DNA of 64,000 nucleotides from Dermabacter vaginalis (GTDB lineage Bacteria; Actinomycetota; Actinomycetes; Actinomycetales; Dermabacteraceae): positions 1,116,001-1,180,000 of the forward strand of contig NZ_CP012117.1 of the NCBI RefSeq assembly GCF_001678905.1, read 5' to 3'. The number at the start of each line of letters is the position of its first letter. The stretch's first letter is position 1. A model generated the notes under the pieces. The model was not told where the DNA came from. It did no database searches and saw only the letters and a program-made list of their open reading frames with translations. Positions 38,961-45,821 of the stretch are shown here, piece by piece. The position numbers and the translations under genes were made by a program.

Positions 38961-38993
38961 TGTAAGTATATGCTTACAGTCAGCGGTGCGCAA
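38961..38993 (-). promoter_or_regulatory. Promoter with overlapping palindromic operator for the ArsR-like gene
   Basis: On the minus strand: -35 TTGCGC (38988-38993), exactly 17 nt, -10 TATACT (38965-38970). The near-perfect palindrome TGTAAGTATATGCTTACA (38961-38978) pairs 8 of 9 positions and covers the -10. This points to autorepression by the adjacent winged-helix protein. Confidence 0.7.
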
Positions 38994-39215
38994 GTTCTGC
39001 CGGGTCTGGCGGAGACGCTGGCTGCTCACCCGGGGTGGCCGGTCGGACTGCGGGCCGGCCTGCACCGCCGGCGAGTACGGGAGGGGTCGACCTCATGGGG
39101 TCGCCTCCTCCTTGCGCGCGACGAGCTGCGAAGTCTCCTGGGGCCTGACCCTTGTTCGACTCTTCACCGTTGCGGTGGGGAGTGAGGGGTTCGGCGGGTT
39201 GAGCGGCGGGTAGGG

Positions 39216-39276
39216 GTCGAGGTCCCCGAGGATCAGGAGCGACCAAGCTGCCCGATTTGTTCGCGAGGACCTCGAC
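39216..39276 (+). promoter_or_regulatory. Inverted repeat covering the transposase ribosome-binding site
   Basis: GTCGAGGTCC (39216-39225) and GGACCTCGAC (39267-39276) are a perfect inverted repeat ending at the base before the GTG start. The GAGGA that would serve as ribosome site overlaps the right arm, so a folded read-through transcript would hide it. Confidence 0.6.
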
Positions 39277-40596
39277 GTGTCTCACGCTACGGGGTGCGCC
39301 GACGCGCGCACGACCACCAATCCCTGCGCTCGCTGCGATCTTCTGTTCGGGCTCGATGGCGTTCGAGTCGAGCGGGTTGATCGCGACCCGATCACCATGC
39401 GGGTGACGGTCTCGACGCCCTGGCAGCTGGCGTGCTGCCCGGACTGCGGGGTCGTCGTGCTCAGCCGCGGCCGGCGGGTGCGGGTGCTGCGCGACGTGCC
39501 GCACGGCGACGTTCGGGTCCAGATCGTCTGGCGGCAACGACGTTGGCGCTGCGGCGAGGTCGAGTGCCCGCGGGGGACGTTCGCCGAGCAGGTCCCGACC
39601 CTGGTCGCCGCTCGCGGCGTCCTGACCCGCCGCGCGGTGTGGTGGGCAGTCGGACAGCTGCGCCGCGAGCACGCCACGATCGCTGGGCTCGCCCGCCGGT
39701 TGGGGGTCGGCTGGGCGACGCTGTGGCGCGCGGTCAAGCCCGAGCTCGAATGTCTGGCCGGTGACCCGACCAGGTTCGCCGGTGTGACGTCCCTGGGGGT
39801 CGATGAGCACATCTGGCACTACGGTGACGTGCGTGAGCGCGGCCCGAAGGAGTTGACCGGGATGGTCGACCTGACCCGTGACCAGGCCGGACGCGTGCAC
39901 GCCCGGCTCCTGGACTTGGTGCCCGGCCGCTCGAAGAAGGCCTACACCGACTGGCTGCTCAACCGCGGCGTCGACTTCCGCGCGCGGATCGAGGTCGCTG
40001 CCCTGGACCCGTTCGGTGGCTACAAGTCCGCGATCGACGCCGAGCTCGCCGACGCCACCGCCGTCCTGGACGCGTTCCACGTCGTCAAGCTCGGCACGCA
40101 GGTCGTCGACGAGGTACGCCGCCGAGTCCAGCAGGACACCACCGGGCACCGCGGCCGCAAGGGCGACCCCCTGTTCGGAATCCAGACCATCCTGCGCGCC
40201 GGCGCCGAGAACCTCACCGACCGCCAGCTCGCCCGCCTCGAGACCGCGATCTTGGCCGATCCCGCCCACGAGGAGGTCTACGTCGCCTGGCGCTGCGTCC
40301 AAGACCTCCGAGCCGCCTACCGCGCGAAGGACACGACCAAGGGCCGTCGCCGCGCCGAGAAGATCCTGGACGCGTTCCACACCTGCCCGATCCCCGAGGT
40401 CGCCCGCCTGGGACGCACCCTGCGCCGCTGGCGGCAGGCGTTCTTGGCCTACTTCGACACCGACCGCGCGAACAACGGCGGCGCCGAGGCCGTCAACGGC
40501 ATCATCGAGCTGCACCGGCGCCTCGCCCGCGGCTACCGCAACCGCGACAACTACCGCCTCCGCGTGCTCCTCGTCGCCGGCGGACTGATCACCTGA
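39277..40596 (+). CDS. ISL3-family transposase
   Basis: 439 residues. N-terminal zinc-finger region (CPDCGVVV and C-EVEC), HTH (AGLARRLGVGWATLWRAV), and a DDE catalytic domain: Asp in SLGVDEH, Asp in VLDAFHVVKL, Glu in NNGGAEAVNG near the end. GTG 39277. Codon use is extremely GC-rich in the third position compared with neighbours, supporting recent arrival. Appears intact, so it could act on both ISL3-type left ends. Confidence 0.93.
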   Translation: MSHATGCADARTTTNPCARCDLLFGLDGVRVERVDRDPITMRVTVSTPWQLACCPDCGVVVLSRGRRVRVLRDVPHGDVRVQIVWRQRRWRCGEVECPRGTFAEQVPTLVAARGVLTRRAVWWAVGQLRREHATIAGLARRLGVGWATLWRAVKPELECLAGDPTRFAGVTSLGVDEHIWHYGDVRERGPKELTGMVDLTRDQAGRVHARLLDLVPGRSKKAYTDWLLNRGVDFRARIEVAALDPFGGYKSAIDAELADATAVLDAFHVVKLGTQVVDEVRRRVQQDTTGHRGRKGDPLFGIQTILRAGAENLTDRQLARLETAILADPAHEEVYVAWRCVQDLRAAYRAKDTTKGRRRAEKILDAFHTCPIPEVARLGRTLRRWRQAFLAYFDTDRANNGGAEAVNGIIELHRRLARGYRNRDNYRLRVLLVAGGLIT

Positions 40597-40620
40597 TCCC
40601 TATCGGAACGGCGAAGAGCC

Positions 40621-41448
40621 TCATTACTTCACGCGGCTACCGCAAAGCCTCTACACGTGTTCCCAGTGCAAGGGCCTTAAGCGATAGCCTGCTTATCCCA
40701 GAGATTCAGCGTGTGCATGCGCAGAATTTCTCGGTCTACGGCATCCGCAAGATGTGGCACGCGATGAACCGTGAAGGCTTCCATATTGGCCGCGACAAGA
40801 CTGCACGACTGATGAAGCTCGCTGGTGTTTGTGGCCGCAGGCGTGGACGAACCCCTGTGACAACGATTAGCCCGAAGGCACCGGATCATCGCCCAGACCT
40901 TGTACAGCGAGACTTTCGTGCACAAGCGCCAGGCAGGCTTTGGGTTGCCGACATTACCTATGTTCACACCCCTGTCAGGATTCGCCTACACCGCGTTTGT
41001 CGTGGATGTCTACAGCCGAAAAGTTGTTGGTGTTGCTACACGCTCGACGATGCGTACCGATGCGCTGCCCATGGAGGCTTTGGAGCATGCGTTAACGACT
41101 GCACGGCGAATTCATGAAAACCAGTTAATTCACCATAGTGATCGGGGCAGCCAGTACGTGTCACTGAAGTATTCCACCGCGCTAGCGGAATCCGGAATCC
41201 GTCCGAGTGTGGGAACAGTCGGGGATTCTTATGACAATGCTCTAGCCGAAACAGTCAACGGCCTCTACAAGGCGGAACTGATTCATGCTCAAGGTCCGCG
41301 GACGTCGGTCGGAGAAGTCGAATTGGCCACCTTGCGGTGGGTGCATTGGTGGAACACCAAGCGTCTTCACGAAGCATTGGAGTACGCCACCCCACAGGAA
41401 GTAGAAACCGAGTACTATCTCACCCAGCCCATCAACACAGGGCCGTAA
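40621..41448 (+). pseudogene. IS3 transposase OrfB, 3' part (frameshifted)
   Basis: After the second TCATTACT the frame resumes SRGYRKASTR and runs through SVYGIRKMWHAMNREGFHIG to LWVADITYVHTP, then a one-base shift near 40972 moves the catalytic remainder (GFAYTAFVVDVYSRKVVG, IHHSDRGSQYVS, GDSYDNALAETVNG) to another frame ending at 41448. Thus OrfB is broken twice: by insertion and by frameshift. Confidence 0.85.
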
Positions 41449-41550
41449 AAGAAGCGGAACCAAACCCAGGACGCTTCAATCGGGAGCGTACACGAGCCCA
41501 TTGTTGATGAGGTTGGCACGGGCGGGGCCTTTTGGAACACTGCCGCTACG

Positions 41551-42153
41551 TCAGAGCCCGAAGGCTCCGCCGCTGACGAGGATCACGATGCCGAGGCCGA
41601 TGAGAACGATGGGAAAGAGGATGTCCTCCCAGCGTTCGAGCACTTCCGCGATCGGGGGGCGGGTGGCGACGAACTTTGCCAGGGCCACCAGGACCCCAAC
41701 GAGCACGAGGAAGATAACGATGTAGGTGACCACTGCGAGAGGTTCCACGCTAAGGAATACAGGGGTGTAGACACCGATGTTGTCGCCGCCATTGGCAAAA
41801 GTGACGCCTGCGACTGTCCAAACGCCGACCTTCTTGCCGGCAACCTTGGCCTCGTCGTCATCGTCGTCATCGTCTCCGCGCCAGGCTTGCCATGCGGACC
41901 AGAGGCCGATGCCCAGCGGGATGAGACCAAAGTATGGAATGACTGCCGGGGGCAGAAATGCTCCGGCGCCGATGGTCACAAGGATCGCGGCGACGAGGAT
42001 GCCGGCAAATCCGAGGTACTGGCCGGCCAAAATACGGGCGGTGGTGCCGCTCTGGCGTGCCCCTCGCGCGAAGAAGAGGGAGAGCACGATGATGTCGTCG
42101 ATGTTGGTAGCTGCGAACAGGCCTATCGCCTGCAAGACCGTGGTGAGGTTCAT
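41551..42153 (-). CDS. cadD: Cadmium resistance transporter, CadD family
   Basis: 200 residues with five to six hydrophobic segments. The start FAATNIDDIIVLSLFF and the later FANGGDNIGVYTPVF are the CadD signatures. A run of acidic residues (GDDDDDDDEAK, about 94-104) forms a cytosolic loop that may bind metal. CadD proteins confer cadmium resistance by export. ATG 42153 overlaps the cmtR stop (ATGA), so the two are translationally coupled. Confidence 0.88.
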   Translation of the reverse strand: MNLTTVLQAIGLFAATNIDDIIVLSLFFARGARQSGTTARILAGQYLGFAGILVAAILVTIGAGAFLPPAVIPYFGLIPLGIGLWSAWQAWRGDDDDDDDEAKVAGKKVGVWTVAGVTFANGGDNIGVYTPVFLSVEPLAVVTYIVIFLVLVGVLVALAKFVATRPPIAEVLERWEDILFPIVLIGLGIVILVSGGAFGL

Positions 42154-42509
42154 GCGTCCACCCCAGCTACGTTGCATTCGGGAAGCGAGCAGGCGGGGTC
42201 GATGCACGGGGCGTCTTCGTCTACTGCCAAGGTGGCATCGACCAATGTAGTCAGCGCCTGCGCCAAGTGTGGATCGGCGATCTCGTATCGTGTCCGACGA
42301 CCCTCGGGCTCGGAGACGACGATCCCACAATCGCGCAAGCATGCCAGGTGGTTGGACACGTTCGAGCGTGTCAGGTCCAGATCTCGGGATAGTTCCGCCG
42401 GGTAAGCGGGATGGTCGAGCAGGGTCAAGATGATCCGGGATCGAGTAGGGTCGGCCAGTGCACGACCCAGGCGGTTCATTACGTCGAGACGCGAAGCAAT
42501 AGTCAGCAT
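42150..42509 (-). CDS. cmtR: ArsR/SmtB-family cadmium/lead sensor CmtR
   Basis: 119 residues, similar to mycobacterial CmtR throughout: LGRALADPTRSRIILTLLDH, LTRSNVSNHLACLRDCGIVV and VDEDAPCIDPAC. CmtR senses Cd/Pb through two Cys in the recognition helix (here ACLRDC) and one in the C-terminal tail (here APC); an extra CSLPEC follows. Represses its own operon. The ATG at 42509 has no ribosome site and lies 7 nt from a consensus -10, so the transcript is probably leaderless. Confidence 0.92.
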   Translation of the reverse strand: MLTIASRLDVMNRLGRALADPTRSRIILTLLDHPAYPAELSRDLDLTRSNVSNHLACLRDCGIVVSEPEGRRTRYEIADPHLAQALTTLVDATLAVDEDAPCIDPACSLPECNVAGVDA

Positions 42510-42516
42510 GTACTGA

Positions 42517-42544
42517 ACTATACAGCGAGCACTGAATTAGTCAA
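42517..42544 (-). promoter_or_regulatory. Consensus leaderless promoter of cmtR-cadD
   Basis: Minus strand: -35 TTGACT (42539-42544), 16 nt, -10 TATAGT (42517-42522), 7 nt, then the ATG. TTCAGT occurs twice, once in the spacer and once between -10 and ATG, and could belong to the CmtR operator. Confidence 0.72.
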
Positions 42545-42601
42545 GTTCCGGGTAGCGGTGCAGCTGTGTGTGCTGCTCAAGAGACAGTGGAAGGAGCAGA
42601 G

Positions 42602-43147
42602 ATGGCAGAGATTCCGGCAAAGTTGCAAAAACTGCGTCGCCAGTTCGAGATTCTAGTTGCGCACGAGCCTGGCGTAGTTCGGGAGATCGGTTTTCAGGCC
42701 CCAAGCAATGATACGAACGGGACAAAACTCGATGGCCTCATCATCTTGAACCGGGAAGGCTCGAACAAACTTATCTACCTCATCCGCAGCCTCGACTCGA
42801 TTCCCGTTTGCAGCGGGGACACCTCGGGGTTCGACGACGGTTCGCGCCGCCAAGGAGAACCTTGCCGGATGGATTGCCGAGAGGGACAACGAGGGAGACA
42901 ACACTGGCGACGGTGCATACTTGGTTGCACCACGCTCGTTTCTGATGATCGGCCCATGTGCGATTTGTGCCGCGCCCAAGGAAACCGAATTGGCTCGAAT
43001 TTCCGTAGCTTTGAAAGTTTCCGCTCGAACCGCAAGTCACCGGAGGTGCTCACCTTTGACGAGCTTGTCGAGCGTTCACGGTGGAGCGTGGAGCTTGCCG
43101 AGAGGCAGGAAGAGGCGGAAGCGGAATTTCCTGGCTTCCCGTTATAA
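42602..43147 (+). pseudogene. Decayed gene with a possible DUF4263 (Shedu-like) C-terminus
   Basis: ATG 42602 follows AAGGAGC. The open frame ends with FRSFESFRSN and SPEVLTFDELVERSRWSVELAE, a tail seen in DUF4263/Shedu antiphage nucleases and some related proteins. The stretch expected just before it (AYLVAPRSFLMIG, about 42915-42950) is coded in another frame, so two compensating shifts or an internal deletion are likely. The N-terminal part (KLQKLRRQFEILVAHEP, LDGLIILNREGSNKLIYLI) is not recognised. At 181 residues it is too short for an intact member. Divergent from cmtR. Confidence 0.4.
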
Positions 43148-43940
43148 GGAGCGCTTCTGCTCACGTCAAATAATTGACTTCTGTCGTGTAATCGGAGTCG
43201 GAACCCGGTGTGACCGGGGAGTAGTCACGAACCCGGTACAACTGGTCGGGGAGTTTACTGAAAGCTCCCACCGGGGGAGTAGGGGTTTCGTACGGGATCC
43301 ATCGGTACTCCTCAAAACTAAAGAAATCTGCTCGCTTAAAGCATTTTGCTGCACGAGGTTATGCGCCCTCGTATTTCGGGCTCGGGCTCGGTCTCGGGTG
43401 GGTGGCGTGTGCATGGTTCGGGTTATATGCCCACTCAAGGAAAGCCGGTCATGGACGCTAAGACCCTCACGCACGCCAAACGCCTTAGCCGCTTCTCTGT
43501 TATCGCGGCGGTGATCTTTGTGCAGCCCTCACACTTGTCATTACTCCGGCGCGGGCGCTTGCCCACGGTGAAGGTGTGCTCCAGATCGGGAACGAAGCGC
43601 TCACGGGCGAAGGGCATGGTGGCCGTTGGTGAAAGCACGCCGGTGCTTCGAGGGTCAGATGGGTCGGTCGTCTTGGCAAATGGAACGTTTGATTCGTCCA
43701 CTTCGACGACCTCAAAGTGCTATGGCAACGTGAGCAGTCAAAACAGGTTCGTGCCGGTGATCCGGTAGACATCCAATAACGCGATCAGGAAGTTCCAAAC
43801 GAAGCCGCCGAGCGGGTTTTTCGAGGACATTCAAAACACGATCGACTCTGCTCTCTACATGGCCGCGATGATCCCCGCGCTCGTTGGTATACCTGCGCAA
43901 ATGCGATGTATGCGATTTTGGTTGACTCACACACGGGCAT
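43148..43940. other. Gene-poor right end of the island with fragments
   Basis: Nearly 800 bp without an intact gene. GGGAG/CTCCC hairpin near 43250-43272 and two GAACCCGGT repeats around 43200-43240 are visible. A secreted-protein remnant lies at 43451-43632; further short frames (for example FDDLKVLWQREQSKQVRAG near 43700-43770) look like debris. Confidence 0.5.
43451..43632 (+). pseudogene. Remnant of a secreted protein, frameshifted
   Basis: ATG 43451 follows AAGGAAAG. It starts MDAKTLTHAKRLSRFSVIAA; after about 43518 the signal-peptide core continues in another frame as ALTLVITPARALAHGEG and VLQIGNEALTGEGHGG, ending at 43632. A one-base shift explains the break. Family not recognised. 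Confidence 0.4.
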
Positions 43941-43977
43941 ATCCGTCGGTCGCGGGTTCAAGCCCCGCCGGGCCTAC
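43941..43977 (+). repeat. attR: displaced tRNA 3' end
   Basis: 37-bp copy of tRNA positions 35771-35807. The two differences (T35783 to C43953, A35797 to G43967) are partners in the T-arm stem: GTGGG/CCCAC at attL becomes CGGG-type GCGGG/CCCGC here. This copy should be the original chromosomal tRNA end, displaced by the element's own version. Confidence 0.82.
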
Positions 43978-43998
43978 ATCTCACTCCTCTGTGCGGCG

Positions 43999-44032
43999 AA
44001 AACGGGGCCCGACAACCGTCGGACCCCGTTTT
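43999..44032 (-). terminator. Bidirectional terminator after fabF
   Basis: AAAACGGGGCCCGAC (43999-44013) pairs with GTCGGACCCCGTTTT (44018-44032) around AACC, with one C-A mismatch. A T tract follows on both strands, so it ends the fab operon and isolates it from the island. Confidence 0.88.
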
Positions 44033-44055
44033 TGTGTGTGTATAAAGTGCGCGAG

Positions 44056-45294
44056 TTACGCGCTTGCGAACACGACCGACATGTCGTGGCCGCCGAAGCC
44101 AAAGGCGTTGTTGATTGCAGCGATGTCGCCGCTCGGAAGTTCGCGCGGCTGGCCGTTCGCGATGTCCATAGTGACGCCCTCGTCGAGGTTCTCGATGTTG
44201 ATCGTGGGCGGCACCATGCGGTTGTGGAGTGCGAGGATTGAGAAGATTGACTCCACGGCGCCCGCGCCGCCGAGGAGGTGGCCCGTCATCGACTTCGTGG
44301 AGGTGACGACGACCTGGTCGGTTTCGCCCTCGAGGGCGATCGAGATGGACTCGAGTTCGTTGAGGTCGCCGAGCGGGGTCGACGTGCCGTGCGCGTTGAC
44401 GTGGACGACGTCGCGAGCGGTCAGACCAGCATCAGCGAGCGATTCGCAAATCGCGCGAGCTTGGCCTTCGGTGCTCGGGGCGGAAATGTGGTGGGCGTCG
44501 GAAGCCATGCCGCGGCCCGCGAGGTAGGCGTAGATCTGGGCGCCGCGGGCCCTTGCGTGCTCCTCGGTCTCGATGACCATGATGCCCGCGCCTTCGCCGA
44601 GCACGAAGCCGTCGCGGTCGCGGTCGTAGGGGCGCGAGGCGGTCTCGGGCGAATCATTGCGAGTTGACAGTGCACGGATGTTCGCGAAGCCCGCGAGGGG
44701 GAGTGGGTGCACGCAGCCTTCGGTGCCGCCGACGATCGCGATGTCGGCGCGGCCGCTGCGGACGAAGTCGAGGCCGTGTGCGAGCGCCTCGGCGCCCGAG
44801 GCGCACGCCGAAACGGGCGTGTGTGCGCCGGCCTTCGCCCCGAACTCGATTTCGATGTGGGCCGCAGCGGAGTTCGCCATGAGCATGGGAACGGTGAAGG
44901 GATTGACTCGGCGTGCGCCGCGTTCCTTCACGGTGTCCCACTGATCGAGGATTGTCCACACACCACCGATGCCGGTGCCGACCACAACGCCGAGGCGAAG
45001 TGGATCGACCTCGGGGCTACCCGCGTCCTTCCATGCCTCGCGCGCGGCGATCATCGCGTACTGGCCGTTCGGGTCGAGTTTCTTTGCCTCGGGCTTTGAA
45101 AGGTGATCGAGCGGATCGCCCGCAACCGTGCAGGCAAAATTCACGGCAAGGCCGTAGCGCTCAGCCCAGTCATTCTCGAGCGTGTGAGCGGTTGAGGTTC
45201 CCGCAAGGGCAGCCTTCCAGGAGCTTTCAACGTCGACTCCAAGCGGGTTGAACGTGCCGAGGCCGGTGACAACAACGCGAGGGCTCTCGCTCAT
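44056..45294 (-). CDS. fabF: Beta-ketoacyl-[acyl-carrier-protein] synthase II
   Basis: 412 residues of the thiolase fold. Catalytic Cys in VSACASGAEALAHG, His in VNAHGTSTPLGD, Lys/His in GHLLGGAGAVE. Condenses malonyl-ACP with growing acyl-ACP in fatty-acid elongation. ATG 45294 follows AAGGAGAACCC. Last gene of the fabD-fabH-acpP-fabF cluster. Confidence 0.95.
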   Translation of the reverse strand: MSESPRVVVTGLGTFNPLGVDVESSWKAALAGTSTAHTLENDWAERYGLAVNFACTVAGDPLDHLSKPEAKKLDPNGQYAMIAAREAWKDAGSPEVDPLRLGVVVGTGIGGVWTILDQWDTVKERGARRVNPFTVPMLMANSAAAHIEIEFGAKAGAHTPVSACASGAEALAHGLDFVRSGRADIAIVGGTEGCVHPLPLAGFANIRALSTRNDSPETASRPYDRDRDGFVLGEGAGIMVIETEEHARARGAQIYAYLAGRGMASDAHHISAPSTEGQARAICESLADAGLTARDVVHVNAHGTSTPLGDLNELESISIALEGETDQVVVTSTKSMTGHLLGGAGAVESIFSILALHNRMVPPTINIENLDEGVTMDIANGQPRELPSGDIAAINNAFGFGGHDMSVVFASA

Positions 45295-45381
45295 GGGTTC
45301 TCCTTGCAGGCGTGAGGGAAAAGGGCGAAAAGACTACGGTGCGCACCCGCCGCACAAGGGCGAGCGCGCACCGGCAAAAAA

Positions 45382-45630
45382 TCAGGCCTGAGCGTTCTCG
45401 ATGAACTTCACGGCATCGCCAACGGTGACGAGGTTCTTGACCTCTTCGTCGGGGATGCGCACGTCGAACTTCTCTTCAGCGTTCACGACGATGGTCATCA
45501 TCGAGATCGAGTCGATGTCGAGGTCGTCGGTGAACGACTTGTCGAGCTGAACGTCAGCGGTCTCAACACCGGTCTCCTCGTTCACGATCTCTGCGAGGCC
45601 GGCGAGGATTTCGTTTTCGGTGTGTGCCAT
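45382..45630 (-). CDS. acpP: Acyl carrier protein
   Basis: 82 acidic residues. The phosphopantetheine serine lies in DLDIDSISMM (most ACPs have DSL). Shuttles acyl chains among FabD, FabH and FabF. ATG 45630 follows AAAGGAG. Separated from fabH by 191 bp that hold two symmetric elements. Confidence 0.95.
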   Translation of the reverse strand: MAHTENEILAGLAEIVNEETGVETADVQLDKSFTDDLDIDSISMMTIVVNAEEKFDVRIPDEEVKNLVTVGDAVKFIENAQA

Positions 45631-45686
45631 GGAGGCTCTCCTTTGTGCTTTACGAATTAAATCAGCGGCATTAGCCTACAGCGCAA

Positions 45687-45704
45687 AACCTGAAGGTTCA
45701 GGTT
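45687..45704 (-). promoter_or_regulatory. 18-bp inverted repeat upstream of acpP
   Basis: AACCTGAA and TTCAGGTT separated by two bases (45687-45704), 57-74 nt before the acpP start. TAGGCT and GCTAAT occur a suitable distance downstream as -10 candidates, so the repeat could be an operator near a -35 region. On the minus strand it is followed by TT only, so termination is unlikely. Confidence 0.4.
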
Positions 45705-45759
45705 CCGACGGCTGCAAGTTTGACGCGTGTCTCGCTACTACCGGTCGCTTCCTGCCCCG

Positions 45760-45778
45760 GGTTCTTCTTCAAAGAACC
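45760..45778 (-). other. Hairpin between fabH and acpP
   Basis: GGTTCTT (45760-45766) pairs with AAGAACC (45772-45778) around CTTCA, 44 nt after the fabH stop. There is no T tract; may stabilise or process the fab transcript. Confidence 0.4.
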
Positions 45779-45821
45779 TCCTCTTTGGGCGCGGCTTCGA
45801 CCAAGCAATACGGGGCACGCG

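Larger units (their letters stand above)
38019..40620 (+). mobile_element. 2.6-kb ISL3-type transposon with passenger genes
   Basis: Begins with GGCTCTTC at 38019 and ends with the inverse, GAAGAGCC, at 40620. It is flanked by the 8-bp direct repeat TCATTACT (38011-38018 and 40621-40628), the target length typical of ISL3. The left end belongs to a remnant of a second ISL3 copy (38019 to about 38165, with a transposase start at 38133); the right end belongs to a full ISL3 copy (39158-40620). Between them are a dead HTH gene, a small membrane protein and an ArsR-like regulator. The unit evidently jumped as a whole. Confidence 0.82.
39158..40620 (+). mobile_element. Complete ISL3-family insertion sequence
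   Basis: 1463 bp. Left inverted repeat GACTCTTCACCGTTGCGG at 39158 matches the inverse of the right end (GGCTCTTCGCCGTTCCG) with three mismatches. It holds one transposase gene. No duplication of CCTTGTTC, which precedes 39158, is found at 40621, so this copy was not inserted here by itself. Much higher GC than the host. Confidence 0.8.
37564..41478 (+). mobile_element. IS3-family element, interrupted by an ISL3-type transposon
   Basis: Terminal inverted repeats start TGAAGCGTCCTGG at 37564 and, inverted, end at 41478; they continue to match with one mismatch in five over the next ten bases. Ends are TG..CA as in IS3. Removing the 2602-bp insertion and its 8-bp duplication leaves about 1305 bp, normal for the family. 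It encodes orfA and a disrupted orfB. The flanking trinucleotides (TTG, ATC) do not match, so no target duplication is visible. Confidence 0.85.
35771..43977. mobile_element. Integrated genomic island in the CAT-anticodon tRNA gene
   Basis: About 8.2 kb bounded by the 37-bp att repeats. It starts with an integrase pointing back at the tRNA, then a small phage-like gene, an IS3-family element split by an ISL3-type transposon, a cmtR-cadD cadmium module and decayed gene fragments. The chromosome resumes after attR at a terminator shared with fabF. The island is rich in frameshifts, and its integrase is probably dead, so it is likely fixed. Confidence 0.78.

Noticed and set aside
38970-39185. 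Plus-strand frame starting inside the ArsR operator palindrome
   Set aside because: It could be a divergent gene cut by the ISL3 copy, but there is no ribosome site and no recognisable family, so I did not call it.
38980-40515. Minus-strand open frame of 511 codons opposite the ISL3 transposase
   Set aside because: Antisense artefact of the very GC-rich transposase; composition is low complexity.
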